Positions 46,369-53,287 are shown, numbered from the stretch's first letter. The stretch is 64,000 nt of DNA from Hyalangium gracile (GCF_020103725.1 NZ_JAHXBG010000001.1:62001-126000), one strand, 5' to 3'. Program-made: numbers and translations. The notes: generated by a model not told the origin, from the sequence alone.

Positions 46369-47745
46369 TCACCAGGGAGCGCTCCGGTAGTCCTTGATGA
46401 AGTGGCCGTGGACCGGCTGCCCGCGGATTCCCTGCACGATGGGATCGTACAGACGCGCGGCGCCGTCCACGGAGTCCAGCGGCGGAGTGAAGCCGCCGGC
46501 CTCCATGCGCTCGCGCTTCTCGTGCGGGTTCTCGTTGGTGAACCAGCCCGTGTCCACGCTGTTCATGTAGATGCCGTCGCGCGCGTAGTCCGCCGCCGAG
46601 GTGCGCGTCATCATGTTGAGCGCCGCCTTGGCCATGTTGGTGTGCGGGTGGAAGACCGTCTTGCCCTCGCGCTGGAACTGCCCCTCCGCCGCGGAGACGT
46701 TGACGATGTAGCGGTCCGCCCACGGCGAGCGCAGCAGCAGCGGCTTGAGCCGGCTGTTGAGCAGGAACGGCGCCATGGCGTTGACGCACTGGACCTCGAG
46801 CAGCTCCACCGGGGGCACCTCGTCCAGGCGCAGCACCCAGCTGTTGCTCGGGCGCGGGTCCTCGAGGTTCCCGTCGGCGCGCTCCTTCAGGAATGCACCG
46901 AGCGGCTCCGGGGCCAGGGCTCCCTCCGGGAGGGCGAGCAGCCTCGAGTGGCGGGCGACTTCCGAGGGCAGCTCGCGCACCCGGCCGAGCGCGGCGGCGG
47001 GCAGGGTGCGCGCCAGCTCCTGTTCCCGCTGATGGAGCGCGGTGTCCTGCTCGGCGGTGGAGCGCAGCGTCTGGGCGGCGTTGTTGACGAGGATGTCCAG
47101 GTGCGACTCGGTGGCGAGCAGGTGCTCGGTGAAGGCGACCACGCCCGGCAGGAAGCGCAGATCCAGCCCGTGGAGGACGAGCCGCTCCCGCCACTGCTCG
47201 AAGTCGGGCTCCTGGGCGTAGCGCCGGGCGGCGTCTCGGGGGTAGCGCGAGAGGACATGGACGTGCGCCCCATCCCTCAGCAGCTTGAGCGCGAGCTGGA
47301 AGCCCACCTTCACCCGGCCTCCGGTGATCAGGGCGCGACGGCCCTCCAGGGAGACCCGCTGCGTGCGCTTGTCCTCGTGGAAGCGCGCGCACTCGGGACA
47401 GAGCGAGAGGTAGAAGGGGTGCAGCCGGGTATAGCGCCCCTTGCAGCCGTAGCAGTGGCGCGTGCGCAGGAGCTCCTGGGTGGAAGGCTCCACGGAGGCG
47501 GACAGGCTGCGCACGCCGGCCACCTCGCTCCGAGCGCTCGCGAGCGTCTCCATGAGAGAGCGGTCCGCCTGCCGGGAGGCCACGTCACGCTGACGGCGGC
47601 GGCGCTTCTTGGACTCGCGATGGACGTGCGAGGCGGCGTCCTCGACAGCGCAGCGGGTCGGATGATCGGCCGGGAGCTTCACGATGGCGCGCAGCACCGC
47701 GAGGCACCGGGCCACGTCCGCTTCCGTCGGCTCCTGTATGGCCAT
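46369..47745 (-). CDS. SDR-family protein with N-terminal zinc ribbon
   Basis: 458 residues. The first 130 residues are helical and basic and include a zinc ribbon (HCYGCKGRYTRLHPFY, LCPECARFH). Then a Rossmann SDR domain: ALITGGRVKVGFQLALKLL (cofactor loop), DILVNNAAQT, VNAMAPFLLNS and IVNVSAAEGQF. The usual catalytic YxxxK is not seen; the equivalent stretch is HPHTNMAKAALNMMT, with lysine kept but Thr in place of Tyr. So it may bind NAD(P) without classical dehydrogenase activity. AGGAGGG is 8 bases before ATG 47745. Two tRNA-like structures lie directly in its leader. Confidence 0.85.
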   Translation of the reverse strand: MAIQEPTEADVARCLAVLRAIVKLPADHPTRCAVEDAASHVHRESKKRRRRQRDVASRQADRSLMETLASARSEVAGVRSLSASVEPSTQELLRTRHCYGCKGRYTRLHPFYLSLCPECARFHEDKRTQRVSLEGRRALITGGRVKVGFQLALKLLRDGAHVHVLSRYPRDAARRYAQEPDFEQWRERLVLHGLDLRFLPGVVAFTEHLLATESHLDILVNNAAQTLRSTAEQDTALHQREQELARTLPAAALGRVRELPSEVARHSRLLALPEGALAPEPLGAFLKERADGNLEDPRPSNSWVLRLDEVPPVELLEVQCVNAMAPFLLNSRLKPLLLRSPWADRYIVNVSAAEGQFQREGKTVFHPHTNMAKAALNMMTRTSAADYARDGIYMNSVDTGWFTNENPHEKRERMEAGGFTPPLDSVDGAARLYDPIVQGIRGQPVHGHFIKDYRSAPW

Positions 47746-47762
47746 CCTCCAGCCCTCCTGAA

Positions 47763-47865
47763 GAAGCGCTCGGGGCAGAGACTGGCCGGATTCGAACCGG
47801 CGTCCTTCGGTATTATGAGTACCGACGCGTCGGCCACTGCGCTACAGCCCCTGCCCGAGCACTTC
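47763..47865 (-). ncRNA. tRNA-like element 1 with extended acceptor stem (CAU loop)
   Basis: A complete tRNA-like cloverleaf (47777-47851) enclosed by an outer inverted repeat. The minus RNA pairs 47865-47845 with 47784-47763: 21 bp, one bulge, three G-U pairs. T-arm loop TTCGAAT; anticodon-like loop CTCATAA (CAU); a 3-bp D-stem with GCG/CGC and loop AGTGGCCGA; variable loop AGGAC. The discriminator is U, no CCA is encoded, and the stem runs on past it, so this is not a normal tRNA end. It ends 17 bases before the SDR start codon. Confidence 0.65.
47777..47851 (-). tRNA. tRNA-like core, anticodon CAU (Met/Ile2 type)
   Basis: 74 bases plus discriminator. Acceptor 5' GGGGCTG pairs with CAGTCTC, including two G-U pairs. 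The anticodon stem is 5-6 bp (TCGGTA/TACCGA) around CTCATAA, the same loop as elongator tRNA-Met and tRNA-Ile2. The T-stem GCCGG/CCGGC is perfect. Oddities: U73 instead of A73 and continuation of the stem beyond position 73. A tRNA finder would probably call it tRNA-Met, but function in translation is doubtful. Confidence 0.55.
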
Positions 47866-47905
47866 CTGGCTACCGCCTCGACAGGGGAAGCGCAACGGGG
47901 GGAGT

Positions 47906-47995
47906 GCCTGGGCGGAAACCGACGGGATTCGAACCCGTGTCCTCCTGATTAGCAGTCAGGCGCGTCGGCCACTGCGCTACGACTCCCGCCCAGGC
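47906..47995 (-). ncRNA. tRNA-like element 2 with extended acceptor stem (GCU loop)
   Basis: The minus RNA pairs 47995-47980 with 47921-47906: 16 continuous base pairs, three of them G-U, closing a tRNA-like fold. The D-arm (TAGCGCAGTGGCCGACGCG), variable loop AGGAC and T-loop TTCGAAT are the same as in element 1, so the two are paralogues about 40 bases apart. The anticodon-like loop is CTGCTAA (GCU, Ser), yet the variable arm is short, unlike any true tRNA-Ser. Confidence 0.65.
47914..47986 (-). tRNA. tRNA-like core, anticodon GCU (Ser type, short variable arm)
   Basis: Acceptor GGAGTCG pairs with CGGTTTC with three G-U pairs; anticodon stem CCTGA/TCAGG; T-stem ACGGG/CCCGT; discriminator C; no encoded CCA. 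The GCU anticodon predicts Ser, but the 5-base variable loop and C73 do not fit a seryl-tRNA (normally a long arm and G73). Best seen as the inner part of the extended element 47906-47995. Confidence 0.55.
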
Positions 47996-48084
47996 TCCTT
48001 CTCATTACCGCCTCGGAGTGCCGAGCGCAAAGCCCGGTGCAGCACGACGCCCGTCTCCTTCTCCAGAACCGCTGCCGAGCCCCG

Positions 48085-48384
48085 CTACCTTCGTTGTCGA
48101 AGGAACCGCTCGATCCGCTCGACCGCCAGCTCCATCTTCCGCCGGGCCGAAGCGTTCGCCGAATGGATGGAGATGCGCGGAGGGACGAAGCCGCGTGTCG
48201 CCACTGCCTCTTCGATCCAGCACAGGACGTCGTACCCCGTGCCGTGGAGATCGTCTCCCAGGTCGTGATCGAGGCTGATGTCCGTCACCTGGCCGGTCTG
48301 CAGCAGCGCGATGGCATCCTCCGGCCACCTCGCCGCCACCCATCCGGCGGGGGTCGCCCGCTCATCGTCGAGGTAGACCTTCAT
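48085..48384 (-). CDS. Cyclic-phosphate processing receiver-domain protein
   Basis: 99 residues. Single receiver-like domain of the cpRec type: MKVYLDDERATPAGW, then SLDHDLGDD, GYDVLCWIEE and a C-terminal helix with ISIHSANASARRKME. The HDLGDD motif replaces the usual phospho-acceptor pattern; such proteins are predicted to act on cyclic-phosphate ends of RNA or nucleotides. Starts with ATG at 48384, overlapping by 4 bases a 38-codon frame. Reads the same way as the tRNA-like elements just downstream, an intriguing match given the predicted RNA-end role. Confidence 0.85.
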   Translation of the reverse strand: MKVYLDDERATPAGWVAARWPEDAIALLQTGQVTDISLDHDLGDDLHGTGYDVLCWIEEAVATRGFVPPRISIHSANASARRKMELAVERIERFLRQRR

Positions 48385-48497
48385 GTCCTCGCACCAGGAA
48401 AGCGCACGTGGAGCTCCGTGCGGAGGCGCTCGAAGGTCGGGAAGGGATTCGCGAAGAAGCCCTCTCTCAAAAGGTCGACGTCCGCGGCTCCGCTCAT
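48381..48497 (-). CDS. Possible 38-residue coupled peptide
   Basis: An ATG at 48497 opens 38 codons (MSGAADVDLLREG ... LHVRFPGART). The stop TGA overlaps the ATG of the cpRec gene (ATGA), the usual sign of translational coupling. No strong ribosome site (CACGGGGCGG upstream). The FFANPFPTFERLRTELH segment could be an amphipathic helix. It may instead be the end of a decayed longer gene, as the frame is open further up inside the LysR gene. Function unknown. Confidence 0.4.
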   Translation of the reverse strand: MSGAADVDLLREGFFANPFPTFERLRTELHVRFPGART

Positions 48498-48534
48498 GGT
48501 CCGCCCCGTGAAGAGGTGGGCTGCGGCGGCGATG

Positions 48535-49470
48535 CTAGCGCAATCCCCCTCGGGGGCGGACCTCCCTGGGGGGTGTCGTGTCCATCTTGGACGACAGGGG
48601 GTGGGTGGCCACGAAGTCGAGCAGGAAGTCCCGAAAGGCCGCCACCTTCCTCGGGACACGCTCGGCGCGCGGGTGCACGAAGAAGAGGCTCCCGCCATGC
48701 TGCGCCCACCTTGGCAGCACCCGGATGAGCCGTCCCGAGGTGACATCCTGTCGCGCGAGGAAGGTCGGCAGGACCCCCATGCCCAGCCCCTCGCGGATCG
48801 ACCGGTGCGCGAACATCAGGTCGTCCGTCACCAGCCGGGGCTTGCTCGGCGCGCTCAGCGGAGGTGGCACCTTCATCCGGTGGACCAGCACCCAGTCATG
48901 CGTGCCGGTGTCCTCGGGGGCTCGCGGCTGGCCCCTGCGTGCCACGTAGGTCGGCGCGGCATACAGGCCCATGTCCACCGCGCTCACCTTCCGGGCCACC
49001 AGCGTCGAGTCCGGGAGCGGGCCCGACACCCGGAGCGCGACATCGAACCCCTCGGCCACGAGGTCGACCCGCCTGTTCGCCAGTCGGATGTCCAGGGTGA
49101 CCGCGGGGTAGCGCGCCGAGAACCGGGCGGAGAGCATCGGCAGGAAGGTGAGGCCCATGTCCACCGGCGCGGTGACCCTCAGCTCGCCCGAGGGCTCCGC
49201 CTCCTGCTCCGGGAGGCTCCCCGTCAGCGCTCGCAGCGAGGCGACGAGCGGGCGCGCCCTCTCATAGAAGGCGGTGCCCGCGGTGGTGAGCGCCACGCTG
49301 CGGGTGGTGCGGTGGAACAGCTGCACGCCCAGCGAGGCCTCGAGCCCCGCCACGCCCCGGCTCACCGAGGACTTCGGCAGCCCCAGCTTCCGGGCAGCCG
49401 CTGACATGCTCGCCGTCTCCGCGACCGTCACGAAGAGGGGCAGGAGGTTCAGGTCCGGCGTTCCAGGCAT
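48535..49470 (-). CDS. LysR-family transcriptional regulator
   Basis: 311 residues. N-terminal winged HTH (LPLFVTVAETASMSAAARKLGLPKSSVSRGVAGLEASLGVQLF) with the usual HRTTRSVALT wing, then a type-2 periplasmic-binding-like effector domain (GELRVTAPVDMG ... RVDLVAEGFDVALRV ... SIREGLGMGVLPTFLA). The pattern is close to CrgA/DsdC-type regulators of aromatic or stress genes. The ATG is at 49470. It is divergent from the LigB-type dioxygenase gene (90 bases between starts), so it likely controls that gene, the common LysR arrangement. Confidence 0.93.
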   Translation of the reverse strand: MPGTPDLNLLPLFVTVAETASMSAAARKLGLPKSSVSRGVAGLEASLGVQLFHRTTRSVALTTAGTAFYERARPLVASLRALTGSLPEQEAEPSGELRVTAPVDMGLTFLPMLSARFSARYPAVTLDIRLANRRVDLVAEGFDVALRVSGPLPDSTLVARKVSAVDMGLYAAPTYVARRGQPRAPEDTGTHDWVLVHRMKVPPPLSAPSKPRLVTDDLMFAHRSIREGLGMGVLPTFLARQDVTSGRLIRVLPRWAQHGGSLFFVHPRAERVPRKVAAFRDFLLDFVATHPLSSKMDTTPPREVRPRGGLR

Positions 49471-49560
49471 GGAACGCAGTTATGCCAGAAGTCCCCCTAG
49501 TGCGAGCCCTGCAACACCTGCATGATCCACGGGACTGAGCATCCGTACCGGAGACGCACC

Positions 49561-50493
49561 ATGAGCAACGAGCACGATGAAGGACTCACGCGCCGCCAGG
49601 CCATCGGCGTGGGGCTCGTGGGCGCCGCGAGCCTCGCCGCGCTGCCCGCCGCCACGGCCGCCTCATCGGACGAGCGCCGCAAAGCTGGCTCCCAGGAGCG
49701 GATGCCCGTCGTCTTCATGCCGCACGGCGGTGGCCCCTGGCCCTTCGTCGAGCTCGGCTTCGACAAGAACGACTGCGACGCGCTCGCCGACTACCTGCGC
49801 TCGGTGCGCGCGCTGCCGAAGACGCCGCCCAAGGCGCTGCTCGTCGTCTCCGCGCACTGGGAGGAGCCGGTGCCCACGGTCATGACGGCCGAGCGCCCGC
49901 CCATGTACTACGACTACTACGGCTTCCCGCCCGAGTCCTACCAGCTCACCTGGCCCGCCCCGGGTCAGCCGAAGCTCGCGGCGCGGGTGCAGGAGCTGCT
50001 CGGCGCGGCGGGCTTCCAGACGGCCATGGACTCCAAGCGCGGCTTCGACCATGGGACGTTCGTCCCCCTCAAGCTCACCTACCCCAACGCGGACGTGCCC
50101 ACGGTGCAGCTGTCGCTCAAGCAGGGGCTCGATCCGGAGGAGCACCTGGCGATGGGCCGCGCGCTCGCACCGCTGCGAGACGAGGGGGTGTTCATCGTCG
50201 GCAGCGGCATGACGTTCCACAACCTGCGCGCCTTCCGCGACCCGCGCGCCCCCGAGATCGCCGAGGCCTTCGATGGCTGGCTGCGCGAGGCCGCCACGCT
50301 CGACGCCCCGGAGCGCGACCGGCGGCTCACGCAGTGGTCTCGCGCCCCCGCGGCGCGGCTGGCCCACCCGCGCGAGGAGCACCTGCTGCCCCTGATGGTC
50401 ATCGCCGGCGCGGCGGGGGCCGATCGGGGCACCACGGCCTACAGCGGGAAGTTCATGGGCGTGCGGCTCTCCGCGTACCACTTCGGCGCATAG
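49561..50493 (+). CDS. LigB/DODA-type extradiol dioxygenase, Tat-exported
   Basis: 310 residues. N-terminal Tat-like signal: LTRRQAIGVGLVGAASLAALPAATA. The enzyme domain shows the DODA-type iron ligands and partners: FMPHGGGPWPF, VVSAHWEEPVP, FDHGTFVPL and HPREEHLLPLMV. It should open a catechol-type ring (or cleave DOPA-like substrates) with Fe(II) or Zn. Export by Tat is unusual for the family but common for annotated homologues with TRRQ motifs. ATG 49561. The neighbour LysR regulator is divergent; the next gene (graspetide precursor) is convergent. Confidence 0.87.
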   Translation: MSNEHDEGLTRRQAIGVGLVGAASLAALPAATAASSDERRKAGSQERMPVVFMPHGGGPWPFVELGFDKNDCDALADYLRSVRALPKTPPKALLVVSAHWEEPVPTVMTAERPPMYYDYYGFPPESYQLTWPAPGQPKLAARVQELLGAAGFQTAMDSKRGFDHGTFVPLKLTYPNADVPTVQLSLKQGLDPEEHLAMGRALAPLRDEGVFIVGSGMTFHNLRAFRDPRAPEIAEAFDGWLREAATLDAPERDRRLTQWSRAPAARLAHPREEHLLPLMVIAGAAGADRGTTAYSGKFMGVRLSAYHFGA

Positions 50494-50537
50494 AAGCGCG
50501 CCGCATGTAGGACACTCTCCTCCACCAGGAGCCCGGC

Positions 50538-50735
50538 TCAGCGGCCGTGCTTGCCGCCCTCTTCGGCCAGCCCCATCGTGGTGACGGCCTTCTTGGGGCC
50601 ATGCGTCCCGCTCTCCTCGCCCACCGCCATGCTGGTGATGGGCTTGGGCTTGGGCTTGCCGTGCGCGGGCTTCTCCTCGAGCTCGACGGGCAGCTCGTAC
50701 CGGATGAAGGACGAGCCTCTTCGGTGAGCCGTCAT
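50538..50735 (-). CDS. Graspetide precursor (plesiocin-like, two core repeats)
   Basis: 65 residues. Leader 1-33 (MTAHRRGSSFIRYELPVELE, then a Lys/Pro-rich linker). Then two related units: ITSMAVGEESGTHG (T34 S35 ... E40 E41) and VTTMGLAEEGGKHG (T52 T53 ... E58 E59). Both fit the T(T/S)xxxxEE core of plesiocin-type graspetides, where Thr/Ser hydroxyls are joined by ester bonds to the Glu side chains. GGAGG precedes ATG 50735. The ATP-grasp ligase gene lies divergently 110 bases away. Too short for standard gene finders, but the repeat and the partner make it convincing. The product is likely a protease inhibitor-like peptide, by analogy only. Confidence 0.75.
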   Translation of the reverse strand: MTAHRRGSSFIRYELPVELEEKPAHGKPKPKPITSMAVGEESGTHGPKKAVTTMGLAEEGGKHGR

Positions 50736-50845
50736 GTTTCCTCCAGAAGGGGTGGGGGCTGGGTTGCCACCCACCCATCTATACGCGGAAGGTGAGTCCT
50801 GCTTGCCTGCGAGGGAAGTCTTCATCCTCGAGGGGGGGAGGGACC

Positions 50846-51796
50846 ATGCGAATCGGCATCTTCGGAGACAGCGGCGATCCACAGTGCGCCGCGGTGGCTC
50901 GCGAGGCGGCGGCGCTCGGCGCGGACACGCTGTACGTGGACAGCCGCGCGCTCGACGAGGGCCTCCCCCTCTCCATGCTGGACGGGCAGACCTTCTACCT
51001 GGGCAAGCCGGTGGATGACGTGAGGGGCTTCTACGTGCGCTCCGTCCCCGCGCCCTACGTGCCGGCGATGCGCAAGGACGACACGCTGGTGCTCTACGAG
51101 GACTGGTTCACCACCTTCACCCAGACGCGCGAGCGGGCGTCCTACTTCCTGGCGTGGCTGCTGCAGCTGTCGCACCGGGGCGCCACGCTGGTCAACGGCC
51201 CGCACGCGGCCAGCGTGATGCAGTTCAAGCCCTACCAGCTCCACGCGCTGCGCAGCCTGGGGGCCAAGGTGCCGCGCACGCTCATCTCGAATGATCCGGC
51301 GGCCATCCGCGCCTTCCACGCGGAGGTGAAGGACGTCATCTACAAGCCGGTGCTGGGCGGCGCCATCACCCGGGCGCTGGACGCCGAGGCGCTGGAGCGG
51401 CTGGACGCGGTGACGGCCTCGCCGGTCATCTTCCAGGAGCGCGTGCCGGGGGACGACTTGCGGGTGATGCTGGTGGGCGATGAGCTCGTCTCGTGCGTGG
51501 CCATCGAGACGCCCAGCCAGCACCTCGACTTCCGGGACGACCCCGTCTACAGCAGCGGCGAGGCGCAGTACCGCGAGGTGGTGCTGCCCGAGCCCGTCCA
51601 GCGCTTCTGCCGCGCGGCGGCCAAGGCGTGCGGGCTGGTGTTCGCGGGCATCGACCTCAAGCAGCGCGGCAAGGACTTCGTGTTCCTGGAGCTGAACAGC
51701 TCGCCCATCTACATGGACGTGGAGCAGAAGCTGGGCCACCGCATCAGCCGGGCCATCGCGCGCCGGGTGGTAGAGGGCGCGCGCGCCGTCCGGTAG
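50846..51796 (+). CDS. ATP-grasp macrocyclase for the graspetide
   Basis: 316 residues. RimK/graspetide-type ATP-grasp: MRIGIFGDSGDPQ, a middle domain with RASYFLAWLLQLSHRG and VIYKPVLGGAITRAL, the ATP-binding VIFQERVPGDDLRVMLVGDELV, and the metal site FVFLELNSSPIYMD. These enzymes phosphorylate a Glu/Asp side chain and let a Ser/Thr hydroxyl or Lys amine attack it, forming the ring. It starts after GGGGGGGAGGG at ATG 50846 and is divergent from the small precursor gene. No transporter or protease is adjacent. Confidence 0.85.
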   Translation: MRIGIFGDSGDPQCAAVAREAAALGADTLYVDSRALDEGLPLSMLDGQTFYLGKPVDDVRGFYVRSVPAPYVPAMRKDDTLVLYEDWFTTFTQTRERASYFLAWLLQLSHRGATLVNGPHAASVMQFKPYQLHALRSLGAKVPRTLISNDPAAIRAFHAEVKDVIYKPVLGGAITRALDAEALERLDAVTASPVIFQERVPGDDLRVMLVGDELVSCVAIETPSQHLDFRDDPVYSSGEAQYREVVLPEPVQRFCRAAAKACGLVFAGIDLKQRGKDFVFLELNSSPIYMDVEQKLGHRISRAIARRVVEGARAVR

Positions 51797-52086
51797 GCCA
51801 ACATGCTTCAGGGAGGAAGCCCGGGGTGCAGCGAGTGGTGCAGCCGTGACTGGAGGCACAGCTCGAGCGCCGCAGGCACGGAGCCACGGAACTGGGAGCC
51901 ACAGGTCGCGGGTCCCTCGCTGCGGGGCGGGTCCCCCCGTTGGGACGGGTCCGCCCGCCCCGGCGTCCCGCTCTCCCCTGTTACCTTCCCCGTCTACCGC
52001 TGGCGATACGTCTCAACCTGAGCGGTGCCCTGAGCAGGTCCGGAACCCCGTGTCCAGTGCACTCTCCTGCCGGGCGCACTTTGCCC
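51797..52086. other. Gene-free stretch before repeat copy B
   Basis: About 290 bases after the macrocyclase stop with no supportable gene on either strand. A weak GCTTC/GAAGC hairpin follows the stop at 51804-51820. Together with repeat B it separates the graspetide locus from the decayed genes. Confidence 0.5.
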
Positions 52087-52202
52087 TTACTGGTCTGCTT
52101 GTCATACCAGTTGGTACCGGTCCGCGGACAGGGCGCCTCCCTGGCCAGACCGCTCCCCTGACGCAGGCGCCTCCCTCTCGTGTGCAGGAACTCCTTCAGA
52201 CC
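52087..52202 (+). repeat. Dispersed intergenic repeat, copy B
   Basis: Same element as 4565-4684 and, reversed, 62994-63112: TGGTCTGCTTGTCATACC, then GGTACCGGTCCGC and GCGCCTCCCTGGCC. It lacks the first three bases of the GAACTGGT arm (reads TTACTGGT). Ends next to the broken kinase. Confidence 0.75.
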
Positions 52203-52205
52203 TGA

Positions 52206-52556
52206 TCACGCGGTCGCCGATGACGAGCCGAGCGCGAAGAGATCCGAGCGTGAATCCACCCGGCCGCCCAGGAGCATTTCCGGCCGATGAGATGGCTCAG
52301 GTCGATCGCCCGGTGGACGATGCCCAGCGGATTGCCCTTTTCCTCCTTCGCCGTGTGCGCGTGCTCAAGGGCGCTCGCGACCGCCGCGCCGACGTACAGC
52401 GTGAAGAAGGGCGAGAACCAGCGGTCGAGTCCGATAGCGAGCCCCATCAGGTCACCCAGATCCTGCCCCTGCGGAGGGCCCGCTCTGCCCGATGGCCTTC
52501 GCGGCAGCGGCAGACCAAGAGCCAGTGGCTCGTCGAGCCAACACAGGAGCCGGTAG
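52206..52556 (-). pseudogene. Ser/Thr kinase remnant
   Basis: A fragment that keeps kinase pieces: VASALEHAHTAKEEKGNPLGIVHRAIDLSHL, the region before and at the catalytic loop. The part with the DFG loop and activation segment is missing. After a frame change, LLGGRVDSRSDLFALG follows, which matches the later kinase helix (DSRSDLFALG). It then stops. So an internal deletion plus a frameshift broke the gene. Upstream, YRLLCWLDEPLALGLPLP remains open but is not recognisable. Not expected to make an active kinase. Confidence 0.7.
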
Positions 52557-52596
52557 CGGCAACACCTTCAACCCTTCCCGCTGAGGCCTGTCCCCT

Positions 52597-53259
52597 TCAG
52601 AGCCACGTCTTGATGTCGGCGTACTTGTCGAGGAGGTCGAGCATCTCCGCCTTGATGAATGTCGCCGCCGAGGCTCCAGTCGCCACCTCGATGAACCTCG
52701 CGAAGACACTCGCGAAGGGAGAGCGGCAGATGGTGCGCTGCACCTCGAGCGCACGCCGCCAGTCGCCTTCCTCGCACGCCTCGTCATAGTGGCGCAGCAT
52801 CGCCGGAATCCGGATCCATGCGTCGCGGCGGCCTTTCTCCAGGATGTCGCGGTGAAGGCCGAAGACAGCGATGCTCTGTTCGCCCTTCGGCGTCCGAGCC
52901 ACGTACTCACCGGTCCTCAGCGAGAGCGCGAGATGAGTCCTCGGGTCCTCCACGGTGGGATCGATGAGCAGCGGAGCCCCTGCCTCATCACGCGGGAACT
53001 TCTCTCGCTTGTGGTTGCTGTTACAGCCGCTGCATGCGAGCAGGTAGTTGGTCCAGGAGAACGCCTTCTCGGGGTACTCGGACTTGGGCCAGAAGTGTTC
53101 GATGTCCGTGCCCGCGCTGTCCTCGCAGTACATGTTGCGACCAGCGATAACCGTCCAGCCCGCGTAGCGTCCATCTGGCCGACGCATGTCCAGCTCGATG
53201 CCCAGGTCTCCCGAGCGGAACCCTCGGATGTTCTCGATCTGGATCCTGCTCAGGTACAT
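52597..53259 (-). CDS. Chimeric AAA-ATPase N terminus / HNH nuclease remnant (Septu-like)
   Basis: 220 residues. Residues 1-41 (MYLSRIQIENIRGFRSGDLG ... WTVIAGRN) are the start of a SMC/RecF-like AAA ATPase, cut exactly where the Walker A loop (normally GRNGSGK) would begin. The next residues, MYCEDSAGTDIEHFWPKSEYP, are the inside of an HNH nuclease, with the second zinc pair (ACSGCNSNHK). The first cysteine of its CxxC pair is replaced by the Asn from GRN. So a deletion has fused the two genes of an ATPase/HNH pair of the Septu (PtuA/PtuB) kind. GAGG precedes ATG 53259. Likely non-functional, although the HNH core is intact. Confidence 0.7.
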   Translation of the reverse strand: MYLSRIQIENIRGFRSGDLGIELDMRRPDGRYAGWTVIAGRNMYCEDSAGTDIEHFWPKSEYPEKAFSWTNYLLACSGCNSNHKREKFPRDEAGAPLLIDPTVEDPRTHLALSLRTGEYVARTPKGEQSIAVFGLHRDILEKGRRDAWIRIPAMLRHYDEACEEGDWRRALEVQRTICRSPFASVFARFIEVATGASAATFIKAEMLDLLDKYADIKTWL

Positions 53260-53287
53260 GCACGCCTCATCTTGAATAAGCCCGCAG

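Noticed and set aside
47777-47986. Two ordinary tRNA genes and an attachment site for a mobile element
   Set aside because: Extended outer stems, wrong discriminators and short variable arm speak against ordinary tRNAs; no integrase, direct repeat or foreign block is beside them.
52452-52910. Minus-strand frame across the kinase remnant and the HNH gene
   Set aside because: Shadow of the HNH gene; Arg/Ser/Ala-rich with no family pattern.
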